Both the position numbers and the translations under genes were made by a program. A model generated the notes under the pieces. That model saw only the letters and a list, made by a program, of their open reading frames with translations, made no database searches and had not been told where the DNA came from. This document shows, one piece after another, positions 28,013 to 41,269 of a stretch of 64,000 nucleotides of DNA. The stretch is from Stercorarius parasiticus (taxonomy: Eukaryota; Chordata; Aves; Charadriiformes; Stercorariidae). Every line of letters begins with the position of its first letter. The first letter of the stretch is position 1. Where the stretch lies: the NCBI GenBank assembly GCA_013396915.1, contig VWZL01003481.1, positions 124,001 through 188,000 of the forward strand, written 5' to 3'.

Positions 28013-28014
28013 CT
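28008..28014 (-). other. MAPK10: Tandem 3' splice site, 5 nt apart (alpha1/alpha2 switch)
   Basis: On the minus strand the intron ends TTTTCGTAG, followed at once by CACAG and then GTGCAGCAGTGAAC. The AG at 28014-28013 and the AG at 28009-28008 can both serve as acceptors. A 5-nt difference shifts the frame, so the first gives an early stop and the second the long tail. The pyrimidine tract is modest (GTTCGTTTTCG). Both products match the two known vertebrate JNK C-termini. Confidence 0.93.
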
Positions 28015-30160
28015 ACGAAAACGAACACCAACGTGATTAAACCTGAAACCCTCAAACTGCTCACATTTTAAAAAGCAAAGGATTCTTACCATGTGGCAAC
28101 AGACATGTAAGTACACAGACCATTTTAAGCAATGGCAAACCTTAGCAGAAAATGGGCCATACAACTTTAGGCATTGGATAATATTTAATGTTTTACTAGG
28201 AAATTCTCTCCCTCAACAGTCTGTTTTGAAGAGGTAGAGCTCATGTTGTGTCTATCACTCCACTTCTTTCTAACCTTCTTCGAGTTAGAAAACACCCAAT
28301 GATCAGATGTCCGCTAGGATCACACAGGCACCAAAAAGATGATTAAAAAAACCAACCCAATCCTCCATACTCTCTCATAAAATCCTAGTTCCCTTGTAGG
28401 TAGTTCAGTAGAATGGGTGGCATCAAATCACTCAGTGGCAATGTAGAGAAGATGGCTGTGTGGGAGGCAAGGCTGGTTTCTTCCTCTTAGTTAAGGACTA
28501 GGTAGACTAAGCCCAGGATTTCAGTTCTGCCAGTATTTTTGTGCATCCTAGTTTACCTGCCATCTGTAAAATGATGATAGTACAAGTATTATCCAAAAAA
28601 ATCATTTTGACTTCATGAAATGAAGAGAGTACCTTCATGAGATTATCATTAATGTGACTGAACATTTATCACATCCCTGAATATTATATCAGGTATTATC
28701 TGTCACATAAATGCAGATAACTATGTTATATAATATGGTAGATAAATAGAGCCACATGAAGAATGTATTTACCATGCACCTGTGACTGCTGAACTGTCAC
28801 TCTGCCCATTAACCTCAACTCATACTTAAGTTCTCAAAGTAGCAAACAACAGTTTGATTGGTATTTTATTCCACTGAACTTTGAGGCAATGCTTTGTTGT
28901 CTTCTTTCCACTGAAATTAATACTGTCTGCAGCAGGAGGGATATGTTAATTTTCATTAAATATTCATGACAATAAAATATGTGATTTTGTATGATATTGC
29001 ACATCTGGAAATTGTAGGTAGTCATCCCGACACACAGATCTTTGTTCTGCAGATAGATGCCATTTTATTCTTATGGCCAAAACGTTTTCTCATCTGACTT
29101 ACAAATTTTCATTTCCTCAAAATGAACAGAAATTAACATCTATTGCCTTGAAAAGGAAGAGAACATACCTAAAAAAACATACCTAGTAAAATTACAAGGC
29201 TCAGATATTCTTAATACAGAAATTAACAGCCATCTGTACAGCCTAGGCAAAATATATGATGCTACGGACAAAAGGAGAGTATTTCTGTCACTTTCCAGTT
29301 TGCAATAAAACCATTACTTTGAGAAAACAAGCCACCATACCATACCTCCAACTCTCTTCTATTTTCCTCAACTTTTTCATCCCTTTATACACATCTACTA
29401 TAAATATGCACATAACAGAGACAGATATGCTTACATTCAGAGCTCTAGATGGGAACTGCTTTCTGCTGTAGTACAAAGATACTTTGTCATAGAAGAACCC
29501 TTGAATTAGTTTACTCTCCTGATAACATTTGGAAAATAAAATAGTTAATTCTGTAAAGGCTGCAAAAAGACAGAGCAATCTCAGTGTCTCACTGGTGACT
29601 GCAGACAGCAATCATCCATCCATCCATCAATCGACTTTTGATCAAACTGTTGCTGTGCAGCTTTCTTGATAAATGTGCGATCAACTTAGCTAGGCAAAAT
29701 AACTGAAGAAATGGCTGCAGAAATTGTATAGGTGAAGATTTTGTTACGCTCTGTCTGATTCAGCACCACTGAATTCAATAAACCCTGCTATGTTCATTTC
29801 AGCAAGTATCAACTCGGCCCCTAAGCTTCTGGAAACTGCATTTTTATGGTTATTCCTAGCTTTCAGCACAATTCCATGTGACATAACACACAGACCTGAT
29901 AGCTACTGTTGCAGCCCCAAAGCACCCAGACTCACAAAATACTCACAAAACCAAATGAAACCACACCAAATATAAATGAGAGAATTAAAGAATTCAGCAG
30001 CGCAAAGCAGCTCCTATGCAGCAACACTCAGAAACCCAGCCAAAAGCTGTCCTGGTCAGTAAGTAATGCTTCATTTGCTGTGCTTGGCACCTGTCTGGTG
30101 CTACAACAGCTTGTTCCTAAAGGGATGGGTGCCAGGAGAAACCGTGCAGAAATGACAGAG

Positions 30161-30195
30161 GTGCTTGTTGGTAGGAATGTGCTTGTTGGTAGGAA
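30161..30195 (+). repeat. 18-bp tandem duplication
   Basis: GTGCTTGTTGGTAGGAAT occurs twice in tandem; the second copy matches over 17 bp. It lies in the last MAPK10 intron and has no evident role. Confidence 0.85.
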
Positions 30196-30871
30196 GCTTC
30201 TCACTGGCTGCAGGGTTGAGGAAAAGAGCAAAAGGTTAGAGCAGGTGAGAGGCAGCTCCTGGGATCTGTTCTGGCTCTGCCATTGACTTGACAGCTACTC
30301 TTTCAAGCCACGAATCAGCTTCCATGCTGTAAAGCAAGGATTCCTTCCTCAGAGGGCTCCTGTTGAAGCCCTATTTAATTAGCACCTATGGAAGTGCCTT
30401 TAGGAATACAGCTGCAATGTGGTACAGATGTAGGGGGGAAAAACAAAGGAGAACTGCAGCTGTTTCCAAAAAAAGCCTTGTGTCTGTCTTGGGGATTTGC
30501 TCAGCTGCTTCTTTTCAGTTCTGCATGTGATAGAAGAGGGCTACTAAAGGTATCCAGTAGTTCTTGGGTGACAGCAACAAAATTGACCAAATCAGACAGC
30601 AGTTAAAAGGCAGGAAGGGAATAATAAAAGAGCAATTTTCAGCAAGAAAGGGGACTGCTAAGAATAATCTGCATGGAGATCAGCTCTATTTACTATATTC
30701 AGTATCCAGAAATGACAAGATAGTTGGAAATGTTAAGTATGAAACTATAGCTGGGCAGTGAAGACTAGGAGAGTATGAGAGGAGATTAGACAGTATGCAG
30801 TGTCAGGGCAGAGGAAATCTGCAAATAGCAGCAAGGTTATTTAATTTGGACAGAACTTAAGTTCCCGCTGA

Positions 30872-32100
30872 CTGTAAAAGGGGAGACATAACCCCCATTT
30901 TTAAAAAGGGAGACAAGGAAGACCCAGGGAACTAAAGGTCAGTCTCACCTCTGTGCCTGCCACGATCATGGAGCAGACCCTCCTGAAAACTACGCTAACG
31001 CACATGGAAAATAATTGATTGGTGACAGCCGACATGGCTTCACCAAGGGCAAATCGTGCCTGACAAATTTGGTGGCCTTCTATGACGGCGTTAGAGCGTT
31101 GGTGGATAAGGGAAGAGCAACTGACATCATCTGCCTGGAGTTGTGCAAAGCATATGACACTGTCCCGCATGACATCCTTGTCTCTAAATTGGAGAGACAT
31201 GGATTGGACAGATGGACCACTTGCAGGATAAGGAATTGGCTGGATGGCCACACTCAAAGAGTTGCAGTCAATAGCTCAATCAACCAGTGACGAGTGGTGT
31301 TCCTCAGGGGTTGGTACTGGGACCAATAGGTACTATTTAACATGTTTGTTGGCGACATGGACAGTGGGATTGAGCGCACCCTCAGCAAGTTTGCCAACGT
31401 CACCAAGCTGTGTTGTGTGGTCAACACGCTGGAAGGAAGGGATGCCATCCAGAGGGACCTGGACAGGCTTGAGAGGTGGCCCATGCAAACATCATGAAGT
31501 TCAATGAGGCCAAGTGCAAGATCCTACACCTGGGTGTCAAGCACAAATATAGGCTGGTCGGAGACTGGCTTGAGAGCAGACCTGAGGAGAAGAACTTGGG
31601 GGTGTTGGTGGATGAGAAGGTCATCATGAGCCGGCAATGTGTGCTTGCAGCTCAGAAAGCCAACCACATCCTGGGCTGCATCAAAAGCAGCATGGCCAGC
31701 AAGTCGAGGGAGGCGATTCTGACCCTCTGGTCTGCTTTTGCAAGACCCCACCTGGAGTACTGCATCCAGCTCTGGGGCCCCCAACATAAGAAGGACATGG
31801 ACCTGTTGGAGCGAGTCCAGAGGAGGGCCACGAAGATGATCAGAGGGCTGGAGCTCCTCTCCTATGAACACAGGCTGAGAGAGTTGGGGCTGTTCTTCCT
31901 GGAGAAGAGAAGGCTCCAGGGACACCTTAAAGCAGCCTTCCAGTACTTAAAGGGGGCCTACAGGAAAGATGGGGAGGGACTCTTTATCAGGGAGTGTAGC
32001 GATAGGATGAGGGGTAATGGTATTAAACAGAAAGTGGGTAGACTTAGATTAGATATTAGGAAGAAATTCTTTACTGTGAGAGTGGTGAGGCACTGGAACA
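30872..32100 (+). mobile_element. CR1 LINE, long internal fragment lacking its 3' end
   Basis: About 1.2 kb of CR1 ORF2 lies antisense in the last MAPK10 intron. Reverse-transcriptase blocks are visible: [20 protein letters not shown] at about 31027-31086, and [20 protein letters not shown] around 31150-31209. The catalytic FADD box has become Phe-Ala-Asn-Val at 31390-31401. A small deletion near 31280 breaks the frame. The second open frame (31476-32117) is the C-terminal part. Similarity stops abruptly at CACTGGAACA (32100), before the usual end of ORF2 and the 3'UTR. The missing 3' end needs a later deletion, since normal LINE insertion loses the 5' end. Confidence 0.93.
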
Positions 32101-33645
32101 TGACAAAAATCAACTAGATAAAGTGTAGAGAAAAGCTGTAAATTTGAAAGATTGAAAGATGCAGGCAGTGAAGTCCAAAAGAAGGAAGACTGATTAGGGA
32201 TGCGATAACGGAATTTACATGAGCTAAAAGCTGACAGAAAGAAAAATGGATTTTGTTCATTGGACATGAGCACGAGGGGGACTTGAGGTTCCCCCCAGGC
32301 CGCACATTTCAAGCTTGTATGTTGTTGTATTAACTAATTCTTCACAGGATACAGGACTGACATGGTGATACACAGGCACTCTAAGTAGTCTGCACTGTCA
32401 GTGGGCAACTATTACCCTTGATGCTGTCAATTGCAGCTGTCTTCCCAAAAGCTCTGATCAACAGATCACGGAAACTCATCTCCAGCTTGCTTGCTATGAT
32501 TACAGGTAGAGCATCGAATCTTAGCCTTCTGAAACCTTGCCAAGAACACTGACCAATGAGCAATGTATGTGCAGAGTCTCCCTTATTTCCCTTATGCTCA
32601 GAACTGGTGACTTGTTTTACCTCATTCTTTCAGTATTTCATTCAGCTGAAAGAACCTAAGTCAGGTACATAAAGCGATGAAAACCAGGAAATGTACTGTT
32701 TCATAAAACAGCCTCATCTCAGAGCAATTTTTAGATAGTTGTTATACTTGTTGGTGCCTAAAATTCCAAAAACAGTCAAAGGGGAACATCAAAAGAAAGA
32801 CAGGTAAGAAATGGCAATTTTGTATGTTTGCAAGTGTTTTACATAAACAACAAAAACCTTCCACATGGGAAAAAAGGAACATGGAATACATGAAGAAATC
32901 CCTGGGTAGTTAATTCCTGAGACCAGCAACTACAATGTTTCTTGATCATAAACCAGTTGTCAGGGCCCCAGATTTCTTTTCAGTGGTACAGTAGTTTGGT
33001 AAATTAAATCTGCAAGTCTTATACTTTGTTTGCAACTCGGCAAGAACACAATGGATAGTTTTCAATATCTTACTTCGATACCAAAATCCAGATGCAGTGC
33101 CACTGCTCTAATTATTACCATCCAGCACTCTATTAACTTCCTCCGTTGTTGCCATGTTTCCTTTTGTCCTGTCAGTTAGTAATGATCCATTCTTGTTCTA
33201 ACCTTAAGTTAGCTCAGAAGCAAGTGAAAAATGAGAATGCAAAATAAAAAAACTCTCTGAAAATATGCAGGGACCACTGAATTAAATTATTTTACTTTAA
33301 GAAAAGGCTCTGCAAAAGGTAGGTAGTTTTACCCATAAACGCTACTAGAACACTGTGCTCAAAATCTGGGCTCTTCAAGTCTGCCAGTGAAAGCATACTT
33401 TCACAAATATATATTTCTGTGTACTGACAGTCCCACTTTGCATTTCTATGAGAAGACTGCTGATGTGAATTTTCCTCAGATAAAATTTAGTTGTGATTTT
33501 TTTGTGACGGGACTTTAAGAATCTGTGTTTGAAGACAACTTTCCCTTCTCATCAAAGTGTCAACCAAGCTTGTCAGCAAGCTGTTCTAATGTTATCAGAC
33601 TTCTGAAAGGATAAACTACCAGAGTAGGTACCAGATGCTTACGTG

Positions 33646-33676
33646 GTGTGTGTGTGTGCACGCGCACGCGCATGCA
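33646..33676. repeat. Alternating purine-pyrimidine stretch (GT then GC/CA)
   Basis: Thirty-one bases alternate purine and pyrimidine without a break, first as GT repeats and then as CACGCGCACGCGCATGC. It lies in the last MAPK10 intron, about 400 bp downstream of the 78-bp exon. Such sequences can adopt Z-DNA under negative supercoiling. Confidence 0.9.
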
Positions 33677-34073
33677 GTGTCATGTGTCCAACAGATGGAT
33701 AAATGCTGACATCACCAATTTTGCTTATATCAACTGGCAGAGTATTAGTTCAGTTATCCATCCATAAGCAATATAATAATAACAGTGTGAGATAAACCTC
33801 CCCACTCACAGGAATATAATCTGTAACCACAGATCTTTCCACGGAAAATACAAGGACAACTATATCTCAAATAGCAAGCAGACCAATTTTTATGTATTAA
33901 CATGACAGTGGAGGGCGATTAATCAAGGTCAACCCATTAGAAGCACTGGATTTCATAAAAACTTCTCAACTTGGTCTACATAACTGCAAGTGTAGCCCAA
34001 GTGCTTCAGCTATTTCCATTCTCTTTTTGTCAGTACAGAAACCACATCAAAGTTATTCAATGGGGCTGAGTAC

Positions 34074-34151
34074 CTGAAGGAGAAGGCTGTCCTTTTACTA
34101 CACCATTTTTAGTCTTTTCTTCAGAATTCATTACTTCTTTGTAGATGAGTT
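34074..34151 (-). CDS. MAPK10: MAPK10 78-bp exon (residues 392-417)
   Basis: Acceptor TTCTCTCTTCCAG and donor GTACTC bound an exon starting with AA, which completes Glu 392. It encodes LIYKEVMNSEEKTKNGVVKG followed by QPSPS, and leaves one G for the next codon. The helix LIYKEV is the last ordered part of the JNK C-terminal extension; the remainder is flexible tail. MNSEEKTKNGVVKGQPSPS is characteristic of JNK3. The donor GTACTC deviates from consensus at intron positions +4 and +5, so it looks weak. It feeds the tandem acceptor at 28013, where the isoform choice is made. Confidence 0.96.
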
Positions 34152-34876
<725 letters not shown>

Positions 34877-37800
34877 TTAAGTAGAGATAAATTCTCTTCT
34901 CCCTCTTTGTTATCCATCCTGTACATGGAAAACCACATGAAACATATTTGAATATTAAAGAGCTTAACACTTCCGGAATTCAACAATGTAGAAGAAATCA
35001 ATATATTTCTCCCTTTTCCTCATTTAAACAAGAAGCTTAGTTGCAGTTGAAATAGAACCCAGGTCAACAATGCCATTGTGGTCAGAAACTCCACACACAG
35101 ATTGTTTGTACTGGCAGAGAAGGTACTGTCAGAGTACCAGACAAATACCAATCCTGATTAATAATTAGTAATATTACTACAATCATTATTAAATTGCCCT
35201 TTAGACATCGTACTCGCTGCTATACAAACTTCTCAGAGTAAGTGTAATTTTAAAGTAAATCTCCCTGACAGAATTTCTGACCATTGTTCCAAATTCTCAA
35301 GCTTTCCAGTATACCTATTTTTAAGTAACTTTGCATTTTGGTTTTTTTGTTTTGCCTTTTTTTTTTACTGTATCTTTTGTTGATGGGAACTCCACAGAAG
35401 CCGCAGATCCTGGAATTTACTGAGACAAAGGCAACTAGAGTTTCTAAGAGGCTCAATACCTGCTTTCATTAGGCAACTAAGCCATGTGTTCATTGTCTGT
35501 CCTGATGTTAGCTGCCAAATACAGCAGCAAAGTAAGCAGAGGACTCTTCCTTCCTTCTACCAAGAAACTTAAGCATCTGAGGTAAGAGTGTCTAATGAAG
35601 ATGGAAACAAGATCTATGAGACTTTTCTCGCTCGTAAGTATTTCTTCTAACTTTCACCTTGGGTACTCAGCCATTGCATCCCTTTCAAAATATCTTACTA
35701 TTAAATGCACATTTACTGAGCTGTTTTCTGATTCACTAAGAAGTTGAGAATTTGCTCTCAGGACTCTAAACATGATCAGTCCATTAAGCTATTTGCATGC
35801 TACAGAAACAACTGAGAAAGTAATAGCTCAGTGAGGTAATATGGACCAGGACAATTGTATGATAGCTGAACTAGACAAGTCGACTGAAAACAAAGAGACG
35901 TTCCTGCAGAATGACACTTGTATCAGGGCTAAAGACAAGGGAATTAGGTGAAGTCCTGGACTGCCAAGTCTCATACCCGAGAAAGTGCCAAGACAGCACC
36001 TGAGACATGTGCTGTGAGTTAAAGTGAATGCCAGCCCTCAGCAGGGGTAGCTGAGGTTTTGCTATGTCAGCAAGGTAAGACAAAACCACATAAGAAGTCT
36101 GAGTCCAAAACCAATGCAGCTGTTTTCTTATTCAGTATAACAGCCCTTATCAGTCCAGTCCCTTCCAGTCAGTCCTGAAGCTTAAGATAGATTCAACCAT
36201 CATCAATGCAATCTCCATGGGCACTCGCATGTTTCTTCTGATCGTGATATCAGGGAGCTGAATGCTCCAGAAAAGTGCCGGTGAACCTCACCATAGACCA
36301 GCAGGATGCAGTAAGCTCGCTCCACTACTCCAGCTGAACCTGCTGAACTACTGCTCAGCCACTCAGCCAGCCCTGCAGCATGCATTTCCTACCAGGGAAA
36401 AGCAGAGAAAGCTGGCAAAGACAAGGAAATCCTGGGGGTCTAAGAATTTACAGGAGACTTACAGGGGCTGTCAGCTCCACTACATAGCTGGCTCTCGGCT
36501 TTTATGGTAGCAGCAGGGGAGGCGTTCGGCTGAGCTGTAGTCTGAATCACAGCAACAGACCTGCTGCTTCTCTGTCAGATGGAAGGAAAGCAGCTAAACC
36601 AAGTTGGACAAGAATATCCTGCAAGAACATTTCTTTCTAAAAGCTTCAGGGAGGGGCTTACAAAAAGCACAGGCTGTGGGTAAAATTGCTCCTACCAAGT
36701 GTAAACACCATTTTTACATTTTCCATAGAAAAACATGGGTATTTCTCCCCCAGCCAGAAATAAGAAGATAGATTCCTTCACTACTTCAATTCCCAAACAC
36801 AAATTACAGAATGAAAAGGAACAAGTGATCAGTTCATACAACCACAAAATCTTTAGCTTATGTCTCTTCTAATTTATTTCAGCTATGTCTTAAGCGGGCA
36901 TAATTGGCTAATAGGCAACAAGAGAAGCAGCAGTAATTACTTCCTAGATTAACACATTCTGGAAAGGAAGACATTTTCCAGAGAGAGAGCCCAGAGTAAT
37001 CTCATTTGTTACCGAACTCCTATTTTGCTATGAAGACAATCAAGATAACCAAACTGTACTTCACACACTGCAGGATGCCAGAAACTGCACCTGCACAGCG
37101 TTCTACTGCTATACCAGAGTTTATACTGCAGACTTTTATTTGTGAGCTAGCAGAACCCAGAGCTTTAAAACATGGCTGTCGGCAGGAACACAAGAGCCAA
37201 TGGTAACAAATACTCAGTGTGATAATGACATGAATAAATCCCTCCTCTTCACACAGGCAGGAAGTATAACCTCTAAAGTCTGTGCAGAACATAGGTGAGT
37301 GGTGCTCCGCTGGGAGACAAGGCCAGTGCTGAGAGAAGTGAAGCTTTCCTATCTAAATTCCCTGATATAAGGAAATGAGCCCTTATGACATATTTTCATT
37401 GATTCAAGGCACAGAGCTGAGCTGAGAATACCACAGCAGTTTCAGGAATGAATGTATTTTCCCACAATCCTCATTAATCTTAATGAGAACCACAAAGTTT
37501 AATACATTGTTATCAATTTAGATAATCCCTTCCAGGCTGACTGCCCATTTTCTGCTAACTTGTTTGGTTTGGGTTTTTTTAAACAGTTTCTAAAATGAGA
37601 GAGAGGAAGAGAGGTTTTTAACACAAGTATTGTCACAGCAGTGGAGCAGACAGAGCAGCTGCCATACCTGGGTCCTCCTGGGCACCTGATTTCAGTCTTG
37701 GTGCAAAGGCTGGCCTAAAAATGACTTTGCTGCCTAACTCAAATGCCTTAAAAAATGACTGAGTTTATCATTATTAATTTTCTATGTGGATGCAGCTGCA

Positions 37801-38190
37801 GTATCATATGCATTCTTATAAATCCTTCATACAGCACATTCCAACTGAAAGTTATACGGTTTAGTTTGTACAGGTTTCAGAAGAATAGTTAAACTAGCAT
37901 TAAATCAAAGCAGAGTGTGAATCAAGCCGATGGGTGGCAGCATCTAGCTTCAGTTTAAGGTAGCCATTTTCTCCCCAAATTGCACTGATATGTAAGCAAT
38001 TGCACTGGCAACAATAACAAAGAATAGAATCTATTTTTGGATGTGGAAGAAAATAAATGAACTGTATTTTTCTTGTATATATTAAAATAAGTCCGTGTTG
38101 TTTCGGTGGTTCTTGGCTTTTAAATCTCACAAATGGATTTTTAAATATTTTTGCATTTAATTTAACATTCATTGAGTATAATAAAAATTA

Positions 38191-38213
38191 CCACACACAC
38201 ACACCACACCACC
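38191..38213 (+). repeat. Short CA-rich run
   Basis: A run of ACAC units becomes ACCACACCACC in the 14.3-kb MAPK10 intron. It is short and imperfect. Confidence 0.75.
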
Positions 38214-41200
38214 CCGAAAATATCCACATGGACCTTTTGCTAAAAAAACCCAAACAAAACAAAACAAATCCAACAAAACCAACACCCAAAAAAGACAGTT
38301 TTTTTCATGTCGTCAGATAAACATCATGAGGCTACTGGATTTGTTAAATACCTTTCTAGCACACAGAGAGGAAAAGCTTTTCACTAGGGAAAAAGGCAAA
38401 ACATATGCTGAGGGTGATGTATTCTCACTTTCCCAAAGCAACATGGATTGGTTTGTATGCTACTGCTAGAAAGGGAAGGAAGGCTGGAGCTCACACTTGA
38501 ATAAATCCGTCTCTGTCCCTGCCTCTGCAGAGCTAGTGCAGACCTTGGGATGAGCTGTTTTTAGAAAGCTTGGCAGAATCGCAGGGTCTGGTGCAGTAGT
38601 TGTGGTGCAGCATATAAGGCAATAATAGAATTAGCAATATACAAATGCCAGAGGCAATGGAGGCTGTAAAAACCAATGGTGTGAGGTTAAACAATTTGGT
38701 AAATGGCTTAGATCCTCATAATAAGTGAATATAAAAATTCCTTTGTGTTTTACTACACCCTGGATTGTGTTACTGATACAATTTATAAATTTATTTTTGC
38801 AGTGCAAGCCAAAGTACACCATTGTGCTGTCACCAGAGGCCTGAAGTCTCTTCGTCTAGAGAGGAAAGTGTCAGTGGCCTTGGATTTCACCCTGTATTGC
38901 CCAGGAACTCCACAGCAGGCTAGGCATGAGCTCAACTATGGATATGGAAGAAGAGGTGCTTCTGTGCCCATTCATTCCTTGCACTCTTTGCAGAGCCTTT
39001 TGGAAAACTCTGTGCATAGCGTGCATCAAAGAAACTGAGGTCTGAGCTGTTTCTGAACAGCTGGACTGCAAGGATACCATGCAGCAGGAGTCAAGATTAC
39101 TTGGCTACACACAGAGGACTGAGTAGCTTGCAGATACATACAACAGCAAACTGGAAAAAGCTTTAGTTTGGTTTGGAAAAGAAAAAGAAAAGAAATGCCT
39201 CTTCTCTAACCACTACTTCTCAATGACATTAACAAAGATTGCTGCAGAAGCATGTTCAGCTTCCATAATTAATCAGCTGTAAATGGATAGATGTCACTGA
39301 CTAGAGGAAATATCCGTGCTTGTGTCCAAAGCAGAGCTGCAAACTTCTTTTGTTAGACAACAGATGGGCACCATCGACCTCTAAGCAGAAAACCAAACCC
39401 CATAACTGATTGCTAAAAAAATCCCTGTGGCAGATCACCAAAGAGTTTAGATACAACATCTATACACACAGGGCTGAGCAAGAGGTAAGAACACCAGAAC
39501 AGACATGCAATCTGACAGCCTTGATTTTGCCATCAAGTGTCACACGTAGTGAAGGTGACACCTTTGAAGTGTTGTTTGCCAAGGTCACAGAGCTCTCCAG
39601 AAGTGCTTCTCCATCATCATGGATGCTCAGCACTCACAGGTAAAATAAGAAATAGGTGATTTTTTTTTTCTCATGACAAACTATGAAACTTGAAATTCAT
39701 TCAAACAGCTTGTATTTAACAGCTGTTCATAGATAGTTTATACAGGGCTAAGACAATACAGCAGTAGTTTCTATCTCGGACAAGACCTCGGACTGAGAAC
39801 TGCAAACCAACCTCTCTTCATAAGCATTGTAGGAAATAGCATCACATTAAGAAAAGGTAACACATGGGTTGGCATGCACACAAAAATGAATAATAATTCC
39901 TAACTCAGCCCCTTGTAGGTGGGACCTAGATGCAGAGATAGCCCAGTGAAATGTAAATCCTATGAAAATAAAACCAATAACAAAAGCAGTGTGAGTTACA
40001 GTGAATAAAACCCCACAAAATCTATCACTGTTATAAAATTCTGTCATTATAGAGAAATGCTTAAAAGGAACATTTTTAACATCTGATCTTTCAATTTTCT
40101 AAGAAATCTCTCTTCTAATGGATGGCATATGTCAGATAACAAGCAATAACTACAGCTACAGTAAAATCTAAGATGAAATTTGAAATCAGTTACCATAAAC
40201 AGAAAACATCAGATAATAATCTGTGGCAAATCTACTAGATTTGTTCCCGTGGAATGGAACAATACTGTTCCCAAGTAGTAACCAATACAAGATCCCGCAG
40301 ATACTCAAAACATTCCAAAACGATTCCTAAATCATTTATAGGCAAATAAAAAATGTGCAAGATTAAGTCCTAAACAATTGCCCCTAAACAACAAAAATTC
40401 TTTTAAGACAGCATCTTCCAGAAACGTGCAAGCAAATGTTTTTGACCAAAAAATAATTAGTTAATTTTTTATGAAATAACATAATGATTGAAAAATTAAG
40501 GAGAGGAATATACAGCAGCCACAGTCTTGCATAAGAATGTAACTTTGATACTCGTAAGTAGGTATTTCTTCCATTCAAAATTACTTCTAATGCAAACAAT
40601 ATGGAAGGAATTAGACTGGAGACCAGGCAGCTCAAGCCAAAGCAGTCCTAGAGAACAGCCAGCACAAGTGTTCTGAAATTTTACTTCAGAGCCACCCAGG
40701 TGGCAATGCTAAAGGTATTCTAAAGCACATGTCTAAGAATCCAGCTGTTCACAAACAATTTAAACATTTTGGGATAAAAATAGTGGCACGCATATAGGCA
40801 GCATTGCACAAACATATGCGGAGCTACGACAAATTAAATATCAGATTTCGAATTTATTCACAGATCATCTCAATGAAGGATAAGAATGTATAGCAACTGC
40901 AAAATAAGGCAGCTGTGTAAATGAAAACAAAGTCTCAAGCACGGACACGAAAACAGAGAAGCTAATTTGTCATCAGGGACATACTGAGATTATCTACAAT
41001 AAAGAGGATAGTCTACATATGGAGGCAAGAGATGTTGGAAATGTCTTCTTTCCTACAAAAAGAACAAAAGCACTCTGAGGGAGAAAAGGTATCATGTGTC
41101 TCATTTACTCATGATAATAGCCCAAATGCTGTTAATGTAGGTAAAGTAAATATCGTAACAGGAGACTAATAAACATAATATTTGTTTAAAAGTGGAACTG

Positions 41201-41269
41201 AGACAGTTTCTGCATATAACATACAGGAAGAAGGAACCTTTAACTGAAACATAATACACAGAACTAAGG

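Larger units (their letters stand above)
28013..34073 (-). other. MAPK10: MAPK10 last intron, 6061 bp (6066 for the long tail)
   Basis: It starts with GTACTC and ends at one of two AGs. It contains a 1.2-kb CR1 fragment (30872-32100), a 31-bp alternating purine-pyrimidine stretch (33646-33676) and a small tandem duplication (30161-30195). No other exon was seen. Confidence 0.8.

Noticed and set aside
31524..31925. 133-codon minus-strand open frame
   Set aside because: It is the antisense shadow of the CR1 copy.
31476..32117. 213-codon open frame, the longest in the window
   Set aside because: It is CR1 ORF2 sequence in a truncated, frameshifted copy with a destroyed catalytic box.
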